64,000 nt of DNA from Cytophagales bacterium. Its GTDB lineage: Bacteria; Bacteroidota; Bacteroidia; Cytophagales; 172606-1. How positions within the stretch are numbered: position 1 is the stretch's first letter; each line of letters starts with the position of its first letter. The position numbers and the translations under genes were made by a program. Of this stretch, positions 16,950 to 26,833 are shown in pieces. The notes under the pieces were generated by a model. It was not told the origin of the DNA and made no database searches. It was given only the letters and a program-made list of their open reading frames with translations. The stretch is taken from assembly GCA_030446715.1 (NCBI GenBank), contig JAUJMU010000002.1, positions 32,672 to 96,671 of the forward strand, written 5' to 3'.

Positions 16950-18218
16950 CTAACGTGAATTAGCTCTTCTTCTACCCGACCAGCTGCTGCCCGCAGCTTT
17001 CGGAGCCTGTGAGGAGGCCCGGTTGCCCGATTGTCCACGGTTGCCCGGCTGCGGTTTGGCAGCTGGCGGAGCCGGATTGTTTCCGGCCGGATACGGATGG
17101 TCCGTGCTGACCGGCAGCGTTTTGGAGATCAGCTTGTTGATCAGCTTCAGGTAATCCCGCTCTTCTGCATCGCAGAACGAAAGGGCAATTCCGCTGGAAC
17201 CCGCCCGGCCCGTACGACCAATCCGGTGTACGTAGGTTTCGGGCTCGTTGGGAATCTCGTAATTGATCACGTGCGAAAGCTCCTCGATGTCAATGCCCCT
17301 TGCGGCAATATCCGTAGCCACCAGTACGCGGATCTGCCCTGCCTTGAAGCTGGCCAGGGCCCGCTGGCGGGCATTCTGCGACTTGTCGCCGTGAATGGCA
17401 TCGGCGGTAATGCCGGACTTGTTGAGGTCCTTGGCTACGCGGTCGGCACCGTGCTTGGTGCGGGTAAACACCAGGGCGGCCGGAATAGACTTTTCCTTCA
17501 GCAGGTGAATCAGCAGGGCTTTCTTGTCGGTTTTATCCACCAGGTAAACCAGTTGCGATACCTTTTCGGCGGTGGAAGAAACCGGCGTAACCTCCACATG
17601 CACGGGGTCGCGGAGGATGGTACCCGCCAGTTTTTCAATTTCAGACGGCATGGTTGCCGAAAAGAACAGCGACTGCCGTTTGGCGGGCAGTTTGGCAATC
17701 AGTTTCTTGATGTCGTGGATAAAGCCCATGTCCAGCATGCGGTCGGCCTCGTCGAGCACAAACATTTCAATGTTGCGGAGGCTGATAAATCCCTGATTCA
17801 TCAGGTCAAGCAGACGACCCGGAGTGGCAATCAGCACATCCACCCCCTGCCGGAGGGCAGTGGTCTGGGCGTGCTGCGATACGCCACCAAAAACGACGGT
17901 GTGGCGGATGCGGGTGTTTCTGCCGTAAGCGGCAAAACTTTCGCCGATCTGAATGGCCAGTTCGCGGGTAGGTGTGACGACCAGCGCCCTGATTGGCCGG
18001 GGACCGTTGCCGGAACCGGCTGCCGTGTGGAGCATCTGGATGATGGGAATGGCGAAAGCCGCCGTTTTACCGGTACCCGTCTGGGCACAGCCGAGCAGGT
18101 CGCGGCCTTCCAGCAGTACGGGAATGGCTCTTTGCTGAATAGGCGTAGGGGTAGTATATCCCTCATCCGTAAGGGCACGGAGAATGGGATCAATCAATTG
18201 TAAATTCTGAAAAGACAT
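16950..18218 (-). CDS. rhlE: DEAD-box RNA helicase, RhlE type
   Basis: Cytoplasmic ATP-dependent RNA helicase, 422 residues, likely acting in ribosome assembly or RNA turnover. All motifs are present: the Q motif ([11 protein letters not shown]), motif [26 protein letters not shown] in [12 protein letters not shown], and the C-terminal ARGIDI and HRIGRTGR. The C-terminal tail of about 40 residues is low in complexity (Pro, Gln, Arg, Ser), a common RNA-contact extension. A 93-residue gene follows in the same transcription unit. Confidence 0.94.
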   Translation of the reverse strand: MSFQNLQLIDPILRALTDEGYTTPTPIQQRAIPVLLEGRDLLGCAQTGTGKTAAFAIPIIQMLHTAAGSGNGPRPIRALVVTPTRELAIQIGESFAAYGRNTRIRHTVVFGGVSQHAQTTALRQGVDVLIATPGRLLDLMNQGFISLRNIEMFVLDEADRMLDMGFIHDIKKLIAKLPAKRQSLFFSATMPSEIEKLAGTILRDPVHVEVTPVSSTAEKVSQLVYLVDKTDKKALLIHLLKEKSIPAALVFTRTKHGADRVAKDLNKSGITADAIHGDKSQNARQRALASFKAGQIRVLVATDIAARGIDIEELSHVINYEIPNEPETYVHRIGRTGRAGSSGIALSFCDAEERDYLKLINKLISKTLPVSTDHPYPAGNNPAPPAAKPQPGNRGQSGNRASSQAPKAAGSSWSGRRRANSR

Positions 18219-18795
18219 AAAGGAAAACAGATTTTGAATTATGGGTTTTAAATTCTGAATGAAAATGACATCGCTTTGAAGCTGAATGGCTGATCATCTG
18301 TCATTCAAAATGTATCATTTGCGTCGGCCCAACAGGTGTTGAAGCTTAAAAAGACGGGCTAACGATATCCGGTTCTATATGCAGAAGAGGCAGAGAGAGG
18401 AGGAAAAATTAGCCGGTGGTTTAAACCGCGTCCAATTGCAAAGGTACTCATTTTTATTTGGAACCGGGGAAATCCCTTTAAAGTTCAATTTTCCGTTTTT
18501 TGTGCAAACAAATTTCCGGGCTCCTACCGATAACAGGCGCACATGCCGGACACCGGCACCGGCCGGACGGTAAGGGGAATGTTGGTAATGTCTCTATCAG
18601 GTCCGGTGCTGTTTCTCATGTTCCAACCACGGCCAGTATGTGGACGATGGTTTTGACAGTCGGTCTGACGGGTAAAGACTACTTTCTGCCACCTCATGGC
18701 TTCTATTTTCAGATCCGCCTTGCATAATCCGGTGAAAATTCCGCATCTTAAGGCGGCCCCCGGGCTGAACAAACCCTAACCTATTCCTACACCGC
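18219..18795. other. Gene-free gap
   Basis: 577 bases between divergent rhlE and the Gfo/Idh pseudogene. Short frames here show no family features. An AT-rich patch around 18430-18510 could hold promoters. Nothing else is supportable. Confidence 0.5.
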
Positions 18796-20163
18796 ATGGA
18801 TGCTTTCAACATCAACCGCCGCCGTTTCCTGCACGGCGCATCAGCCTCACTGGCCCTTTCCACTTTTGGTCTGCCGGGTCTTGATTTTGTCAATCCGCCC
18901 AAGCCCTACCGGGTGGCCCTGATCGGCACGGGCTGGTACGGCAAAAGTGATCTGTTCCGGCTGCTCCAGGTGGCGCCGGCAGAAGTGGCAGCCCTCTCCG
19001 ATCCGGATCAAAATATATTGCAGGCCGCGGCCAGACTGGTGAGCGGGCGGCAGAAGTCCGGCAAAACACCCCGCCTCTACACCGACCACCGGAAATTATT
19101 AGCCGAAAACAAACTGGATATCGTCATCATCGGTTCGCCGGACCACTGGCACGCCCTCCAGACCATCGACGCCCTCAAGGCGGGGTCGCATGTATGTACA
19201 GAAACCGACCAGCGTGGACGTGATGGAAGGTGAAGCAATGGTAGCCGCCGCCCGGAAATACAACCGGGTGGTGCAGGTGGGTACCCAGCGCAAAAGCACG
19301 CCGCACCTGATTGACGCCAAAAAGAACATTGTGGATGCGGGTCTGCTGGGGAAAGTGTCGCACGTGGAGATGTGCTGCTATTTTCACATGCGGGCCAACG
19401 GCAATCCGCCGGTCGAACCGGTACCGGCTTTCTTTGATTACGATATGTGGACCGGCCTCGCTCCGCTGCGTCCCTACGACGGCCTGCCCCACATCCGGTG
19501 GTGGCGTACCTTCATGGAATACGGCAACGGCATCATGGGCGATATGTGTGTGCACATGTTTGACACGGTCCGCTGGATGATGGGCCTCGGCTGGCCGAAG
19601 CGGATCAGTTCCACCGGCGGCATCTACGTGCAGAAGGATGGCAAATCAAACATAGCCGACACCCAGTCGGCGGTATTCGAATACGACGGACTCAACTGCG
19701 TATGGCAGCACCGTTCGTGGGGGACGCCAGCCAATCCGGAGTACCCGTGGTCGTTTACCCTCTTCGGGGAAAAAGGCACCCTGACCGGCAGCACGATGCA
19801 GTATGACTTTATTCCGATGGACAAAGCCGGCCAGAAGATCCACAAGGATGTCGTGTACGAGAAGGAAAAATACCCTGAAGATCTTAAAGAGGAAAAGATT
19901 GAACTGAACGCGGCACCGGCTACCCGGCTGCACATGCTGGACTTCCTCGCCGCCATCGGGCAGGAAGCCGGCCGGTGGCTGACATTGAAGAAGGTCACAT
20001 CTCCACGGCAAGCTGCATCCTTGCCAATTTGTCCATGCAAACGGGCCGGCCACTGGTGTACGACCCGCAGAAGCGTATTATCGTGGATGATTCAGAGGCG
20101 ACCGGGCTGCTTCAGCGGCCTTACCGCCAGCCGTGGGAACATCCCCTGCCGGACCGGGTGTAG
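18796..20163 (+). pseudogene. Secreted Gfo/Idh/MocA oxidoreductase with two frameshifts
   Basis: NAD(P)-dependent sugar oxidoreductase family, about 455 residues if repaired. The N-terminus has a Tat-like signal (NRRRFLHGASASLAL), then the Rossmann motif GTGWYG and GSPDHWH. The frame breaks near 19190, where expected HVYVEKPTS is split: frame 1 reads SHV and frame 2 resumes YVQKPTSVDV. This fits a loss of two bases in a GTGTATGTA-like stretch. The frame breaks again near 19966, where one missing base returns it to the first frame (PVADIEEGHIS). The two losses total three bases, so both outer parts share one frame. Motifs elsewhere are intact, so the decay is recent or the indels are sequence errors. 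Confidence 0.88.
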
Positions 20164-20260
20164 GGTGGGAGTTGATCGTTATTGGTTATTCGTTGTTCGA
20201 TTTTGCCGCCAGCATGAGCCTTGTGGCAGCGTGGGGGAAGTCTGGTTATTCAGGGGAAAT

Positions 20261-20337
20261 GTAATTCGTAATTCGTAATTCGTAATTCGTAATTCGTAAT
20301 TCGTAATTCGTAATTCGTAATTCGTAATTCGTAATTG
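20261..20337. repeat. Eleven tandem copies of GTAATTC
   Basis: A 7-bp unit, GTAATTC, repeats eleven times head to tail; the last unit reads GTAATTG. It lies about 180 bases upstream of mnhA, in the region that should hold the Mrp operon promoter. The unit count is likely to vary by slippage. Confidence 0.95.
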
Positions 20338-20393
20338 CTTTTCCGCAACCCTGACCGGCCGGTTGCGTTTCAAAACAGCCCCTGACCGACCAT

Positions 20394-20427
20394 TTTAAGT
20401 ACCTGAGCAGAAGTAATCAGGCATTTA
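20394..20427. repeat. Dispersed 30-bp repeat, copy 1
   Basis: TTTAAGTACCTGAGCAGAAG followed by TAATCAGG recurs at 49778-49811 with two base changes. This copy is about 90 bases upstream of mnhA, the other just after a response regulator gene. Function unknown. Confidence 0.7.
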
Positions 20428-20515
20428 TTTTTCCTGAATACCTGATTCTTCAGCTACTATAAACCGAATAACCCATAACCACTTAGTAAACTGATCAGTA
20501 AAAAACACGCCGTTG

Positions 20516-22819
20516 ATGCTCTTAGCTGTACTATCCGGCTTTCTGGTTGCCGCGTCCCTGCTGTTTCCCGGCCGGCCACTGAAAGGCAAAGGATCTGTTT
20601 TGTTAACCCTGCTGCCGGCGGGTCTTTTCATTTATTTCTGTAGTTTACTGCCGCAGGCAGCCGCCGGGGAAAGGCTTTTCTTTCACTACCCGTGGGTACC
20701 GGCCATGGGCGTCAACTTCGATTTCTGGCTCGACGGACTATCGATGGTTTTTTGCCTGCTCATTACTGGCATCGGCACACTGATCTTTTTCTACGCTTCT
20801 TCCTACCTGAAGGGCCACCCGTACCTGGACCGGTTTCTGGGCTACCTGAGCATGTTTATGAGTGCCATGCTGGGCCTTGTGCTGTCTGATAACGTTATCT
20901 CCCTCTTTGTCTTCTGGGAACTGACCAGCATTACTTCTTTCTTCCTGATCGGCTTCAACAACGACAGTGAAGCCTCCCGCAAAAGTTCGATGCTGGCCCT
21001 TGCCATTACCGGCGGCGGCGGTTTTTTTCTGATGGCGGGTCTGGTGCTGATGGGTACCGTGGCGGGCAGTTATTCGGTGCAGGAAATGATTGCGGGCAAT
21101 GCACTGATGAAGAACCACGCCCTTTACGGTGTAATTTGCTTTCTGGTCTGCGCCGGAGCTTTCACCAAGTCAGCGCAGTTTCCGTTTCACTTCTGGCTGC
21201 CCGGTGCCATGAAAGCACCCACGCCGGTGTCGGCTTACCTCCACTCGGCGACGATGGTAAAGGCGGGGGTGTATCTGCTGGCAAGGCTTACGCCGGTGCT
21301 GGGCAACCATCCGTACTGGAGCCTTACGCTGATGATTACCGGCGGCTTCACCATGGTGTACGCAGCGGTCCACTCCCTGTTCCGCACCGACCTGAAAAGC
21401 ATCCTTGCCTACTCCACCATCTCGGCGCTGGGCATGCTGGTTTTCCTGATCGGGGTCGGTACGGGCGAAGCCTTTACGGCCATGGCCGTGTTTGTGCTGG
21501 TCCATGCCCTGTACAAGGCCTCTCTCTTCCTGGTCACCGGCGTGATTGACCACGAAACCGGCATCCGCGACGTTACCCGGCTGTCCGGGTTGCAGAAGGT
21601 GCTGCTTCCGGTGGCGGTGGCCGGGGTCCTGGCGGCCCTTTCCGGCGGCGGCATTCCCCTTACTTTCGGCTTTATCGGCAAAGACCTGATCTACGAAGCG
21701 ACGATGCGGGCCGGTAACGCCGGTTTATTAACCGCCGCCGCCCTGCTCACCAATATTCTGCTGCTGTACGCCGGTTTTGTGGCTGGTATCAAGCCTTTTA
21801 CCGGCAGGCTGTCTGAAGCTTTTCAGGACGTACACCTGCCTCCCCTGTCCATGTGGCTGCCTCCGCTCCTGCTGGCGGTGGCCGGCGTGGTGCTGGGACT
21901 GTTTCCGGGGGTGCTGGATGTGCCGGTGGTGGGGCCGGTGGTTACGGCCATGCAGGGCACCGCGGAAGGCATTCACCTCCATATCTGGCACGGGTTTAAC
22001 TTTACCCTGCTGCTGAGTGCGGTTACCCTGGTGGCGGGGGTTGGATTTTACCTGCTCCGCAAACCAACGCACAAAGCCGAACTGACCATTGGCCGACTCG
22101 GATTCATCTCCCCGCAGCGGCTGATTACCGGAGCCGCCCGGGGCGTTATCCGTTTCTCGGACTGGTTCACGATTCTGTTTCAGAACGGTTATCTGCGGGT
22201 GTACCTGCAGTACATTGTCCTGTTTCTGACGGTGCTGCTGGGCATCCGGTATTTGGGTGAAGGACGGCCCGAAATCAGCGTTTCCCAGTTTTCCGAAATT
22301 ACAGTGTACGAAGGCGTAGTATCCGGGGTGATCCTGCTGGCTATTCTGGTGACGATTTTAACTTCCTCGCGTCTGACGGCAATCGCTTCCCTGAGTGTGG
22401 TCGGGTATTGCATCTGTCTGCTGTTTGTGTTTTACAGCGCCCCTGACCTGGCCATGACGCAGTTTACCATTGATACGCTTACGGTGGTGCTGTTTGTGCT
22501 GGTGCTGTTCAAACTGCCGGCATTCACAAAGATCAGCACCACGGCCGTCAAGGTCAGGGACATGGTGATGGCCGTTGCGTTCGGCACCCTGATCACGATT
22601 ATTGCCCTTGAGGTGCTGGAGGAACCAGTCAACAAGGAAATCAGCCGGTATTACGCCGAGAATGCCTACGTGCTGGCAAAAGGAAAAAATGTAGTGAACG
22701 TGATCCTGGTTGATTTCCGGGGACTGGATACGATGGTAGAAATTACAGTGCTGACCATCGCGGCCATCGGTGTCTTCAGTCTGCTGAAGTTAAAGATCAA
22801 CCCGGCAGAGAAGGAATAA
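20516..22819 (+). CDS. mnhA: Mrp Na+/H+ antiporter subunit A
   Basis: Large membrane subunit of the multi-subunit Mrp antiporter, related to NuoL. About 767 residues, slightly short for MrpA but with its C-terminal MrpA/MrpB-like extension. The proton-antiporter core is clear (FWELTSITSFFLIGF, FPFHFWLPGAMKAPTPVSAY, LHSATMVKAGVYLLAR). Many hydrophobic helices span the whole length. The ATG at 20516 is preferred to the overlapping TTG at 20513. First gene of mnhABCDEFG. The complex exports Na+ in exchange for protons and supports pH and salt tolerance. Confidence 0.95.
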   Translation: MLLAVLSGFLVAASLLFPGRPLKGKGSVLLTLLPAGLFIYFCSLLPQAAAGERLFFHYPWVPAMGVNFDFWLDGLSMVFCLLITGIGTLIFFYASSYLKGHPYLDRFLGYLSMFMSAMLGLVLSDNVISLFVFWELTSITSFFLIGFNNDSEASRKSSMLALAITGGGGFFLMAGLVLMGTVAGSYSVQEMIAGNALMKNHALYGVICFLVCAGAFTKSAQFPFHFWLPGAMKAPTPVSAYLHSATMVKAGVYLLARLTPVLGNHPYWSLTLMITGGFTMVYAAVHSLFRTDLKSILAYSTISALGMLVFLIGVGTGEAFTAMAVFVLVHALYKASLFLVTGVIDHETGIRDVTRLSGLQKVLLPVAVAGVLAALSGGGIPLTFGFIGKDLIYEATMRAGNAGLLTAAALLTNILLLYAGFVAGIKPFTGRLSEAFQDVHLPPLSMWLPPLLLAVAGVVLGLFPGVLDVPVVGPVVTAMQGTAEGIHLHIWHGFNFTLLLSAVTLVAGVGFYLLRKPTHKAELTIGRLGFISPQRLITGAARGVIRFSDWFTILFQNGYLRVYLQYIVLFLTVLLGIRYLGEGRPEISVSQFSEITVYEGVVSGVILLAILVTILTSSRLTAIASLSVVGYCICLLFVFYSAPDLAMTQFTIDTLTVVLFVLVLFKLPAFTKISTTAVKVRDMVMAVAFGTLITIIALEVLEEPVNKEISRYYAENAYVLAKGKNVVNVILVDFRGLDTMVEITVLTIAAIGVFSLLKLKINPAEKE

Positions 22820-22926
22820 ATTGTTGAATTGTCAAATGGCTATATGGTTGTATGGCTACATGGGTGGATGGCTGAGGGGTGGATGGTTTATAAAAGAAAA
22901 AATTCAACAATACAGCCATTATAGTT

Positions 22927-23349
22927 ATGAAAACAATCATCCTGAAAACGGCTTCCAGGTACCTGTTGCCGCTGTTGCTTTTGTTCTCCGTTTTTATCCT
23001 GCTGCGGGGCCACTACCTGCCGGGAGGTGGTTTTGTGGGTGGGCTGGTGGCGGCCATTTCCTTTGTGTTGCACGCCTTTGCCAATGGTCTGAGCAATACC
23101 CGCCTGTTGCTGAAATACCATCCGCGGATATTGATCCCTATCGGGCTGGGCCTTTCCCTGCTCAGTGGTTTCGTCCCGATGCTGTTCGGTGAGCCGTTCA
23201 TGAAAGGGCTTTGGTTTCCGGAGCCGCTCCCGGTAATCGGCATGGTGGGTTCGGCGCTTTTCTTCGACATTGGTGTCTACTTTGTCGTGATCGGCGTTAC
23301 GCTCACGATTCTCTTCACCATTTCCGAAACTACGCAACTGGAAGAATGA
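22927..23349 (+). CDS. mnhB: Mrp antiporter subunit B
   Basis: 140-residue membrane protein with four hydrophobic segments. It carries the MnhB signature region [12 protein letters not shown] at about 29-40 and matches the family length. It lies 107 bases after mnhA, a wider gap than elsewhere in the operon and filled with low-complexity sequence. Confidence 0.94.
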   Translation: MKTIILKTASRYLLPLLLLFSVFILLRGHYLPGGGFVGGLVAAISFVLHAFANGLSNTRLLLKYHPRILIPIGLGLSLLSGFVPMLFGEPFMKGLWFPEPLPVIGMVGSALFFDIGVYFVVIGVTLTILFTISETTQLEE

Positions 23350-23376
23350 CTGAAGGATTGAAGGATTGAATTACCA

Positions 23377-23472
23377 AACTGATTCAGGCGTCCACGCCTG
23401 AATGAACCGGGTTTCTGATTCCCCTGAGATTCAAGCGTGGACGCCTGAATCAGTTGGACGCTTGAATCAGTT
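23377..23472. repeat. Inverted repeat between mnhB and mnhC
   Basis: AACTGATTCAGGCGTCCACG at 23377-23396 is matched by its complement ending at 23455, giving a 21-bp perfect stem around a 37-base loop. A third partial arm (GGACGCTTGAATCAGTT) follows to 23472. In the transcript this makes a strong hairpin in the middle of the operon. No U-run follows, so it is not a classic terminator. Confidence 0.85.
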
Positions 23473-23536
23473 ACAAACAGCAAATATGACTGTAAACGAA
23501 TGAACATCAGCTGATACCCAATAACCACCCACTCCA

Positions 23537-23890
23537 ATGGAGGTAATCTTAGCCATACTGATCGGGGTTTTGTATGCGGCAGGCATCTACATGATGGTGA
23601 GGCGCAGCCTGGTGAAACTGCTGATCGGCCTGATCCTGCTGGGCAACGGCGCCAATATGCTCATCTTCCTGCTCGGCCGGATCACCAAGGGCAGTCCGCC
23701 GGTCATTCCGGAGGACGCCAGCGTGTTTGCGGAAGTTTACGCCGACCCGATCCCCCAGGCGCTGATTCTGACGGCCATCGTGATCAGTTTCGGCCTGCAG
23801 GCTTTTGCCATCATTCTGCTCAAGCAGGTCTACATTGTAAATGCATCCGATGATCTGGATGACCTGAACCCAATCGAAGAAGAAATATGA
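23537..23890 (+). CDS. mnhC: Mrp antiporter subunit C
   Basis: 117-residue NuoK-like membrane subunit with three hydrophobic segments. Family features include LIGLILLGNGANMLIFL and DPIPQALILTAIVISF with the conserved Pro-Gln-Ala-Leu. Its stop overlaps the mnhD start (ATGA), which shows translational coupling. A 187-base gap with a hairpin separates it from mnhB. Confidence 0.95.
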   Translation: MEVILAILIGVLYAAGIYMMVRRSLVKLLIGLILLGNGANMLIFLLGRITKGSPPVIPEDASVFAEVYADPIPQALILTAIVISFGLQAFAIILLKQVYIVNASDDLDDLNPIEEEI

Positions 23891-25407
23891 CCGATAACCA
23901 TATCGTACTACCTGTCATTACTCACCTGTTTACTGCGGTCGTACTGATATTCTTCTGGAAAAAAACGCGCATCAACCGCATCATCAGCGTGGTCGCCAAC
24001 AGCATCCTGGTGATCAGCAGCTTTGTGCTGTTTACCAGGACCTGGAACGCAGGCGTATTTACCATGCAGGCCGGCAACTGGCCGGCTCCGTTCGGGATCA
24101 CGTTCGTAGCCGACGTATTCAGCAGTACGATGGTCTTGCTGACCAGTTTATCGGGCATGGCAGTCAGCATGTATTCGGCGGTGGGCGTGAGCAAGGCCCG
24201 GATGAAGTTCGGTTATTTTCCACTCCTGCACTTTCTGCTGATGGGCCTCAACGGCGCTTTCCTGACCGGCGATATTTTCAACCTGTATGTCTGGTTCGAA
24301 ATCATCATCATTTCTTCTTTCGTGCTGATGACGCTGGGCGGCCGTAAACCGCAGATCGAAGGGGGCATCAAATACGTAGCCGCCAACCTGATGGCTTCAG
24401 TGATTTTTCTCACTGGTATCGCCATCCTGTATGGTCTTACGGGCAGTCTGAATATGGCCGACCTTTCGCGTAAAGTTGCCCTGATTCCCAACCGCCACCT
24501 GATCAACATCACTGCCCTGCTCTTTCTGGTGGGATTCGGCATCAAGTCGGCCGTTTTTCCGCTGTTCCTGTGGCTGCCCTCGTCGTACCATACGCCGCCC
24601 TCGGCCATTGCGGCTGTTTTCGGCGGTCTGCTCACCAAAGTGGGCGTCTACGCCCTGCTTCGGGTGTTTACGCTGATTTTCGTGCCCGACGATTTCATTG
24701 CCTTTACCCTGATGGCGGTGGCTACTGCCACGCTGCTGACCGGTGCATTCGGGGCCATCATTCAGAAAGACATCCGCCGGATCCTTTCCTACCTGATTGT
24801 GTGCCACGTGGGTTACATGGTGGCGGGGCTGGGCCTGTTTACCGAAACCGCCCTGACCGGCTCCCTGTTTTACCTGATCCACGACATTATGGTCAAAACC
24901 AACCTGTTTCTGGTAAGCGGCCTGATCTACAAGATAAAAGGCACGATCAAACTGGAACAGGCCGGCAGCCTTTACGCCGCTTACCCCAAATTATCGCTGC
25001 TGATGGCGTTGGTGCTCTTTTCGATGGTGGGCGTACCTCCCTTATCGGGTTTCTGGCCGAAAATCTACCTTTTTCAGGCTGCCTTTGCCGCCCATTCGTA
25101 TACAGTGATCGGGGCCATCATTGTGGCCAGTTTTTTCACTTTGTACATCACGGCCAAACTTTGGGCCGAGGTTTTCTGGAAGGATGTACCGACCGGGGTG
25201 GCCCGGCACAGTGATCTGTACAACCGGATGAACCACTACGGCAAGGCCCTGCTGGTAACGCCGGTGATCCTGCTGGCTATCGTGACGCTTTACATTGGTC
25301 TGGGTGCCGAAAATATTGCCCGGGTTTCGGTCCATATTGCGCAGGAACTGATGGACCCGTCGCCGTACATCAATGCAGTGCTGGGTGAAGTTGTCCTGGA
25401 GCCGTAA
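23887..25407 (+). CDS. mnhD: Mrp antiporter subunit D
   Basis: 506-residue NuoN/NuoM-like antiporter subunit with about 14 predicted helices. Core motifs are FNLYVWFEIIIISSFVLM, KSAVFPLFLWLPSSYHTPP and LLTKVGVYALLR. It starts within the mnhC stop. It forms the antiport core with MnhA. Confidence 0.95.
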   Translation: MTDNHIVLPVITHLFTAVVLIFFWKKTRINRIISVVANSILVISSFVLFTRTWNAGVFTMQAGNWPAPFGITFVADVFSSTMVLLTSLSGMAVSMYSAVGVSKARMKFGYFPLLHFLLMGLNGAFLTGDIFNLYVWFEIIIISSFVLMTLGGRKPQIEGGIKYVAANLMASVIFLTGIAILYGLTGSLNMADLSRKVALIPNRHLINITALLFLVGFGIKSAVFPLFLWLPSSYHTPPSAIAAVFGGLLTKVGVYALLRVFTLIFVPDDFIAFTLMAVATATLLTGAFGAIIQKDIRRILSYLIVCHVGYMVAGLGLFTETALTGSLFYLIHDIMVKTNLFLVSGLIYKIKGTIKLEQAGSLYAAYPKLSLLMALVLFSMVGVPPLSGFWPKIYLFQAAFAAHSYTVIGAIIVASFFTLYITAKLWAEVFWKDVPTGVARHSDLYNRMNHYGKALLVTPVILLAIVTLYIGLGAENIARVSVHIAQELMDPSPYINAVLGEVVLEP

Positions 25408-25420
25408 CCGGAAAAGAATT

Positions 25421-25897
25421 ATGAAGAAGAAATTCCTGATGAACCTGCTGCTCACCTTCGTGTGGGTTGCCCTTACGGGTCAGTTCAAGCTGATCAACTT
25501 CTTTTTCGGCTTTGTGCTCAGTTTTCTGCTCTTGTGGGCCATCACCCGCAACCGGGCAGACCGCCAGTACTTTAACCGCATTCCGCGCATCATCAGCTTT
25601 ATCTTTTACTTCCTCTGCGAATTGCTGAAGGCAAACCTGCAGGTGGCCTTTGACGTGATCACGCCCAGATTTTACATGAAGCCGGGCATTATCCGGATTC
25701 CACTCAGCGCCACGACGGACCTTGAAATCACGCTGCTGGCCAACCTGATTTCGCTCACGCCCGGCTCCCTGAGCATTGATGTTTCGGAGGATAAAAAGGT
25801 GCTGTACGTTCATGCCATGTACATCCGGGACAAAGACCAGTACATTGACCAGATCAAAAGTGGCTTTGAAAGAAAATTATTAGACATACTGCGGTGA
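25421..25897 (+). CDS. mnhE: Mrp antiporter subunit E
   Basis: 158 residues from the ATG at 25421. Family features are the N-terminal hydrophobic segments, [19 protein letters not shown], and the soluble part [14 protein letters not shown] longer frame from 25373 would overlap mnhD and is rejected. It starts 13 bases after the mnhD stop and overlaps mnhF by four bases. Confidence 0.94.
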   Translation: MKKKFLMNLLLTFVWVALTGQFKLINFFFGFVLSFLLLWAITRNRADRQYFNRIPRIISFIFYFLCELLKANLQVAFDVITPRFYMKPGIIRIPLSATTDLEITLLANLISLTPGSLSIDVSEDKKVLYVHAMYIRDKDQYIDQIKSGFERKLLDILR

Positions 25898-26169
25898 GCC
25901 TGTTCGACTTCTACTACTATTTCATTCTGCCCGTGCTGAGCCTCTCCGTGCTGCTGGTATTCGTGCGGTTCGTGAAAGGGCCGGGAATTGTGGACCGCGT
26001 GGTCGCCCTCGACCTGCTGATTACCATCGGCATCGGCATCATTGCGGTTTACAGCGTCCTGACCGGGCAGTCTACCTTTCTGGACATTGCCATGATTCTG
26101 GCCCTGATCGCCTTCCTGGGCACGGTGGCCTTTTCGTATTACCTTGAAAAAAGAGAAAAAAATGGTTGA
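25894..26169 (+). CDS. mnhF: Mrp antiporter subunit F
   Basis: 91-residue membrane protein with a GTG start inside the mnhE stop (GTGA). Three hydrophobic helices carry the family core VKGPGIVDRVVALDLL and AMILALIAFLGTVAFSYYLE. It overlaps mnhG by eight bases. Confidence 0.93.
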   Translation: MSLFDFYYYFILPVLSLSVLLVFVRFVKGPGIVDRVVALDLLITIGIGIIAVYSVLTGQSTFLDIAMILALIAFLGTVAFSYYLEKREKNG

Positions 26170-26563
26170 AATCGCGATTATGATTCTGAGCGCCATCGGA
26201 TCAGTCTTTATCCTGCTGGCGGCCATCGGCATCGTCCGCATGCCCGATCTGTACCTCCGCATCTCCGTCACCACCAAGGCGGCTACCCTTGGCATCGGCC
26301 TGATCCTGACGGGAGCGGCGCTTTTTTTCGGCGACTTCTCGGTAACCTCCCGGGTGGTTGCCATTGTCTTTTTCCTGCTGCTGACTGCCCCGGTAGGTGC
26401 CCACATGATCGGCCGGGCCTCTTATTTCATCGGTACGCCTCTGTGGAAGGAATCCGTTCTTGATGACCTGCAGGGCAAGTATGAGAAAGACTCACACCTG
26501 CTGAGCAGCGGGGTCGGTAAACCGGACCTGGAGGAGGAAAAGGGAGAGAGCAGAAATGATTAA
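26162..26563 (+). CDS. mnhG: Mrp antiporter subunit G
   Basis: 133 residues from the ATG at 26162, inside the end of mnhF. Family core: LLAAIGIVRMPDLYLRISVTTKA and LLLTAPVGAHMIGRA. The soluble C-terminal tail of about 35 charged residues is longer than usual. It closes the seven-gene Mrp operon. No terminator is seen; a MITE-like element follows at 26642. Confidence 0.94.
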   Translation: MVEIAIMILSAIGSVFILLAAIGIVRMPDLYLRISVTTKAATLGIGLILTGAALFFGDFSVTSRVVAIVFFLLLTAPVGAHMIGRASYFIGTPLWKESVLDDLQGKYEKDSHLLSSGVGKPDLEEEKGESRND

Positions 26564-26565
26564 GT

Positions 26566-26590
26566 GGCTGCGCAATTTTAAATTGTGGAT
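26566..26590. repeat. Short dispersed repeat GCTGCGCAATTTTAAATTGTG
   Basis: Second copy of the unit at 10923-10950, here starting a few bases after the mnhG stop and again upstream of a ~190-bp element. Confidence 0.75.
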
Positions 26591-26641
26591 TTTGAATGCC
26601 AAGCCAATACGCTGATTATCAGACATTTTTAAGCAAAAATC

Positions 26642-26833
26642 GGTTCCTGGAGACTTATAGGGAAAAGTCTTCAGGAAGCCTTATCCCCCGGCCCCTTCTT
26701 CCTGGGAGCAGAAGCCTCACCCTGAATCCCTCTCCCTGACTCCTGAGCACGGGAGTGCGAGAGGAGCGGACGTCAGTCCTGGGATTCAGGGTGAGGCTTC
26801 AATGGAATTCTTCCCTATAAGTCTCCAGGAACC
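26642..26833. mobile_element. 192-bp MITE-like element with perfect 23-bp terminal inverted repeats
   Basis: Begins GGTTCCTGGAGACTTATAGG and ends with the exact complement (CCTATAAGTCTCCAGGAACC) over 23 bases. A second nested inverted repeat inside (GAAGCCTCACCCTGAATCCC near 26703 and its complement ending near 26800) would fold the whole element into one hairpin. A diverged copy lies at 11005-11192 and a core fragment at 2605-2682. No coding capacity; the frame at 26847-27119 begins just outside it and has no family features. Confidence 0.85.

Noticed and set aside
20261..20337. Possible CRISPR array
   Set aside because: The 7-bp GTAATTC units are contiguous with no spacers, so this is a simple tandem repeat. 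No cas genes are present.
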